A stretch of 64,000 nucleotides of DNA. Origin: Moringa oleifera. Lineage: Eukaryota; Streptophyta; Magnoliopsida; Brassicales; Moringaceae. A program made the translations under genes and the position numbers. Each line of letters opens with the position of its first letter. The first letter of the stretch is position 1. This document shows, in pieces, positions 60,144-64,000 of the stretch. The stretch covers positions 1,503,001 through 1,567,000 of the forward strand of contig JAJFZO010000579.1 in NCBI GenBank assembly GCA_021397835.1. The letters run 5' to 3'. Under the pieces are notes generated by a model. That model saw only the letters and a program-made list of their open reading frames with translations. It searched no databases and was not told the origin of the DNA.

Positions 60144-62892
60144 ATGGTGAGCCGTTCCTTCTCCCTCTTTCGCTCTTTAACTACTCTCCCTGTCCCAACA
60201 CAACAACAATCCCTGCAAACTTATCTCTTCCAATGTAACAAAAAGATCCAACGACTCGCCAGAATTGGCCGAGTTAGGGAAGCTCGTAAGGTCTTCGACT
60301 CGATGACTCAACGAGACTCGGTTTCATGGAACACTATGATTTCTGGGTACATCGTAAATGGACTTCTGCATGAAGCAAAGTCGCTCTTCACTGCATTTGA
60401 GGACAAGAATATCAGAACTTGGACGATTTTGCTATCTGGGTTTGCTAAACATGGACTAATGGACGAAGCTAGGATGGTCTTTGAGTCTATGCCAGAGCGT
60501 AATGTTGTTTCTTGGACTGCTTTGGTTAGTGGGTATGCAGGAAATGGTGAGTTAAGAAGAGCAAGAGAGTTGTTCGATAAAATGCCTGAAAGAGCTATTT
60601 CATCATGGAACTCAATGATTACAGGTTATTGTCGATGTGGGATGATTAAGGAAGCTAGGGAGATGTTTGATAGGATGGAGGAGAGGAATAATGTGAGCTG
60701 GATGGTTATGGTTTCTGGGTATGTTGACATAAATGAATATGGTGAAGCTTGGGGTGTTTTCTTGATGATGTTGAGGAGTGGGTTCATGCCGGACCAGGCC
60801 TTATTGGTCGTTGGGTTCTCAGCAATAACGGGGCTTAATGATTTGTATTTGGTTGACAGTTTAAGGTCCATGGCAGTCAAGACGGGGTATGAGGAGGATG
60901 TGGTGGTGGGGACAGCTATATTGAACTCTTATACCAGGGCTGGGAGTTTGCAAAAGGCATATGAATTTTTTGAGACAATGCCGGAGAGGAACGAGTACTC
61001 ATGGACCACAATGATCGCTGCCTTCTCACAATGTGATAGACTGGAGGATGCAATTACTTTATATGAGAGGAATTATGAAAAGGGTGTTGCTACACGGACA
61101 ACTATGATGTCTGCTTATGCTCATATGGGAAAAATTTATGAAGCTAGGAAGATATTTGATGAAATTGTGGACCCGAATGTGGTTGCATGGAATTCTATGC
61201 TTGCTGGTTATTCACAGAATGGAATGCTTGAAGAGGCAAAAGAAATGCTTCTGAGAATGCCTGTTAGAAATGCTGCTTCTTGGGCAGCTATGATTTCTGG
61301 CTTTGTGCAGAATGGAAGGTATAAAGAAGCTTTAGATTTGTTTGCTGAACTGCATAAAACAGGGAATGTTCCGACTCAATCAGGTTTTACTAGTGCCCTA
61401 TCTGCTTGTGCCAACATTGGGGATCTTGAGATGGGTAGACAAATACACTCACTAACCATTAAGACTAGGTGCCAATATAATTCATATGTTGGAAATGGGG
61501 TGATTTCTATGTATGCGAAGTGCAATAACATTGCGGATTTTTCTCAGGCTTTTAATACAATGAGAGTGAGAGACACTGTATCTTGGAACTCTGTCATTGC
61601 TGGGTTTTCAGAGAACTGCATGTTAGATGATGCCCAAAACACTTTTCACAGCATGCCAAAGCAGGATGTTGCATCTTGGACGGCAATCATATCAGCGCAT
61701 GTGCAAGCTGGACAAAACGAAAATGCCTTAAAATTGTTTCTTGAAATGTTAGCCATAGGAATGAAACCGAAAGACATAACAGTCACTAGCCTTCTCAGTG
61801 CTTGTGGTAGTCTAGGTACAACCAAGCTTGGGGAACAATTTCATGCATTGGTATTTAAATATGGATTTGACTCATGTTTACATGTTTGTAATTCTTTGAT
61901 ATCAATGTATTTCAAGTGTGGGAATCTGGATGGCCTTTGTGTCTTTAGAGATATGTGTGAACGGGATATAATCTCGTGGAATGCAGTTTTAACTGGTTGT
62001 GCACAAAATGGACTCGGGGAAGAGGCCATCAAGATCTTTGGACAAATGGAAGCAGCTAGAGTTTCTCCTGATGAAATTACTTTCCTAGGGCTTCTAGGTA
62101 CTTGTAGCCATGCGGGGTTGGTGGAGGAAGGGTAGGCCTATTTCAAGTCCATGACCCAAGATCATGGGATTACCCCTTTGATTTATCATTACACTTGTAT
62201 GATTGATCTCCTTGGGAGGTCTGGAAAACTTTCTGAAGCTGAAGCTCTGATCAATAACATGCCTGTAAAACCGGATGATGTGATCTGGGATGCACTCCTT
62301 GCTGCTTGTAAGATCCATCATGACATGCAGCTTGGATTGAGAGTTGCTGAGAGACTTCTCCAATCAGGAACAGAGAGATCTGGGATTTATGCCTTGCTAT
62401 CAAATATATATGCATCTTATTGCATGTGGGACAAAGTTGAAGTGATAAGAGGATTGATGAAAGATCGGTGAACTGCCAAAGAACCAGGAACTAACTGGAT
62501 TTATGTTCAAAACAAGCTGCACTTTTTCTTTACTGGGGACAGAACACATGAAAATATTGAAGAGATTCACACTGCACTAGGAGACTTCTATAGCTGCTTC
62601 AGATCTACTTGTTATGTGCCAGATACAGACTTTGTCTTTCACAATGTGGAAGAAGAACAAAAAACAGGCTGAGCTTCTTTTCCACAGTGAGAAACTTGCC
62701 ATTGCATATGGGGTTGTGCATACACCAGATGGGACACCCATAAAGATCATGAAGGATCTCAGTATTTGTGGAGGCTGTCAATTTTTTATGAAATTTATGT
62801 CCAAGGTTACTGAACGAAAGATTATAATTCGACATGGAAACAGATTTCATCACATTCAAGATGGTTCATGTTCTTGTGGGGATTACTGGTGA
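60144..62892 (+). pseudogene. PLS-DYW pentatricopeptide repeat gene with C-terminal lesions
   Basis: Intronless, as most plant PPR genes. The ATG at 60144 opens MVSRSFSLFRSLTTLP, a plausible organelle targeting peptide. It is followed by some 18 PPR motifs (SVSWNTMISGY, NVVSWTALVSGY and similar) up to a TAG at 62133-62135, giving 663 residues. The frame then continues with clear E-type sequence (HYTCMIDLLGRSGKLSEAE). A second stop, TGA at 62469-62471, replaces Gly in a KDRGxxKEPG-like motif; the first replaces Trp of EEGWAYF. An extra A in a run (62659-62664) shifts the frame before the DYW domain (HSEKLA, CGGC, end SCSCGDYW). Intact, it would be about 915 residues. The family edits C to U in organelle RNA. 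It may be a recent pseudogene or a truncated but active PPR tract. Confidence 0.88.
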
Positions 62893-62996
62893 TTGGTGAG
62901 CTTGGTTTATAAGCGGGAAAACAAAGTAGATCAGGAATTGAAATTGACCAAGCTAGGCTTATGGAAGTAGGGTCTGTCTTGGTTGGACTTGAGCGA
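62893..62996. other. Spacer between the PPR gene and the MED15 fragment
   Basis: About 100 bases after the PPR stop codon with no recognisable similarity to either neighbour. The change into MED15-like sequence is near 62997. Confidence 0.4.
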
Positions 62997-64000
62997 CAGC
63001 ATGTGCTGTTGGAACTGCATTTTGGTCTGTAACAGCTGCCTGATCTATTACATATAGATTTGCAGCAAAGGCTTCAAACATAGATTTCTTTCTTCATCCC
63101 AGAACATAATGGAACACAAGTAGCTATTGAATTTCTGTCACACAAGCTCTATCTGGAAACATCACGAAGTATGTTTTCACACCTCTTTAGTTACCTAGTG
63201 TATATTTCTACTGTGCTTATATAGTTTCATGATCTCATCACCTGCTTAAGCGTCCAAATATCTTTTTTTTTCCTTTCCTTTTTAATACTTGCTCACTTTA
63301 TAGCTTAAAAGTTCCTCTACATTATCTCAGTGTTTTTTAATTGAAATTGTTTTGTTAAGTGTTCTTGCCTGTTTTATGTGTGTCAAACTGTCATGACTTT
63401 TTTATTTCAGAAGATCTTCTAGGTGTTTGTCTTTTATGAAAAGCATGAGTACCAAGACATTATTTGCTCATAAACCTTTAGTTGATCTTACGGGAGACAA
63501 ATATTTTACTTTCTTCTAACTTTCTCATACCATGATTGGCTTGAACTGGTCTTTTTTTATTAAGTTCCGCTAGCTGACTGAGAATTTATACACGCATATA
63601 TGTGCTTGATTGCTGAAATTAGAGCCAAATCTCCTCATATTGCTTTCCCACTGGAAATATTCATATGCTGTTTCCTTCTGTTCCTTTTTATTATTGGAGA
63701 AGTTGGTCTAATATTCTTGGGTATTCTTAACCTGATTATGAAAAAACTTTTCTCGTGATTTTCTTTCATCATACCCTCAGAATGGTTTCGATGATCTTTT
63801 GCTACAGTTATGTTCTCCATTTACCTTTTTCCCTTTCTATCTGACTCACATGTGGAGTACTGATATTTGTTTTTGTAGTGTCTCTAGATTCCTCGGCCCA
63901 GACAGGAAACGCAAATGGGGGTGATTGCAAAGAGGAGAAGGCCTATGATAAGGTAATTTGCTATGCACATTGTCCGGTAGATAAAGTTTGTTTATGATAT
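62997..64000 (+). pseudogene. Partial MED15 copy (end of exon 5, intron 5, exon 6), runs off the window
   Basis: From about 62997 the sequence aligns to the end of exon 5 of the intact gene (TTGCAGCAAAGGCTTCAA against ATGCAACAAAGACTTCAA) up to the donor GTATGT at 63169. The intron resembles the 34077-35048 intron at its start. A second exon, 63879-63952, reads SLDSSAQTGNANGGD before GTAATT, one codon longer than exon 6 of the intact gene (35049-35119). The exon 5 part has in-frame stops (TAG, then TGA, near 63121-63130), so it is not a working MED15. Everything 5' of late exon 5 is missing. It may continue into further exons beyond the window. Confidence 0.78.

Overview
The window is nuclear DNA from a flowering plant, most likely a eudicot. 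It has GT-AG introns, about 80% A+T intergenic DNA, L1-type LINE debris, MITEs and a SINE. The proteins are plant-specific: a plant MED15, an MFS/nodulin-like transporter and a PLS-DYW pentatricopeptide protein. All real genes are on the + strand. I cannot name the species.

Layout. 1-1812: decayed LINE 3' half. 2262-22600: a tandem array of broken copies of the 5' part of a Mediator MED15 gene. It comprises unit U1 (exon 1 at 2262-2376, exon 2 at 4210, exons 3 and 4 at 12892 and 13298), U2 (exons 2-4 at 13776, 18836, 19170) and U3 (exon 2 at 19590, truncated exon 3 at 22549). The introns carry a nearly full-length LINE with a hAT-like MITE inside it (U1), a truncated LINE (U2) and a tiny LINE 3' fragment (U3). 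23968-39600: the complete MED15 gene (U4). It has a non-coding exon 1 and 11 coding exons that splice into one open frame of 1371 residues with a KIX domain, long glutamine-rich stretches and the conserved C-terminal region.

39600-54000 is mostly gene-free A+T-rich DNA. Exceptions are a stretch rich in ACGT elements (40320-40960), a G+C-rich, coding-like but frame-broken locus (41868-42452), two copies of a foldback MITE, and microsatellites. 54477-59297: a complete three-exon MFS/nodulin-like transporter gene (563 residues) with a SINE in intron 1. 60144-62892: an intronless PPR-DYW gene with two in-frame stops and one frameshift in its last third. 62997-64000: another partial MED15 copy, from late exon 5 through exon 6, running off the window.

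The most interesting structure is the MED15 neighbourhood. Repeated 5' modules lie upstream of the intact gene and a 3' module lies about 24 kb downstream. Both unit borders that I can read (U1/U2 and U2/U3) have the same recombination junction. All four copies of coding exon 2 are still open, 113 nt long and splice-competent, whereas the other duplicated exons are mostly broken. The genes otherwise look unrelated in function: transcription co-regulation, membrane transport and organelle RNA processing.
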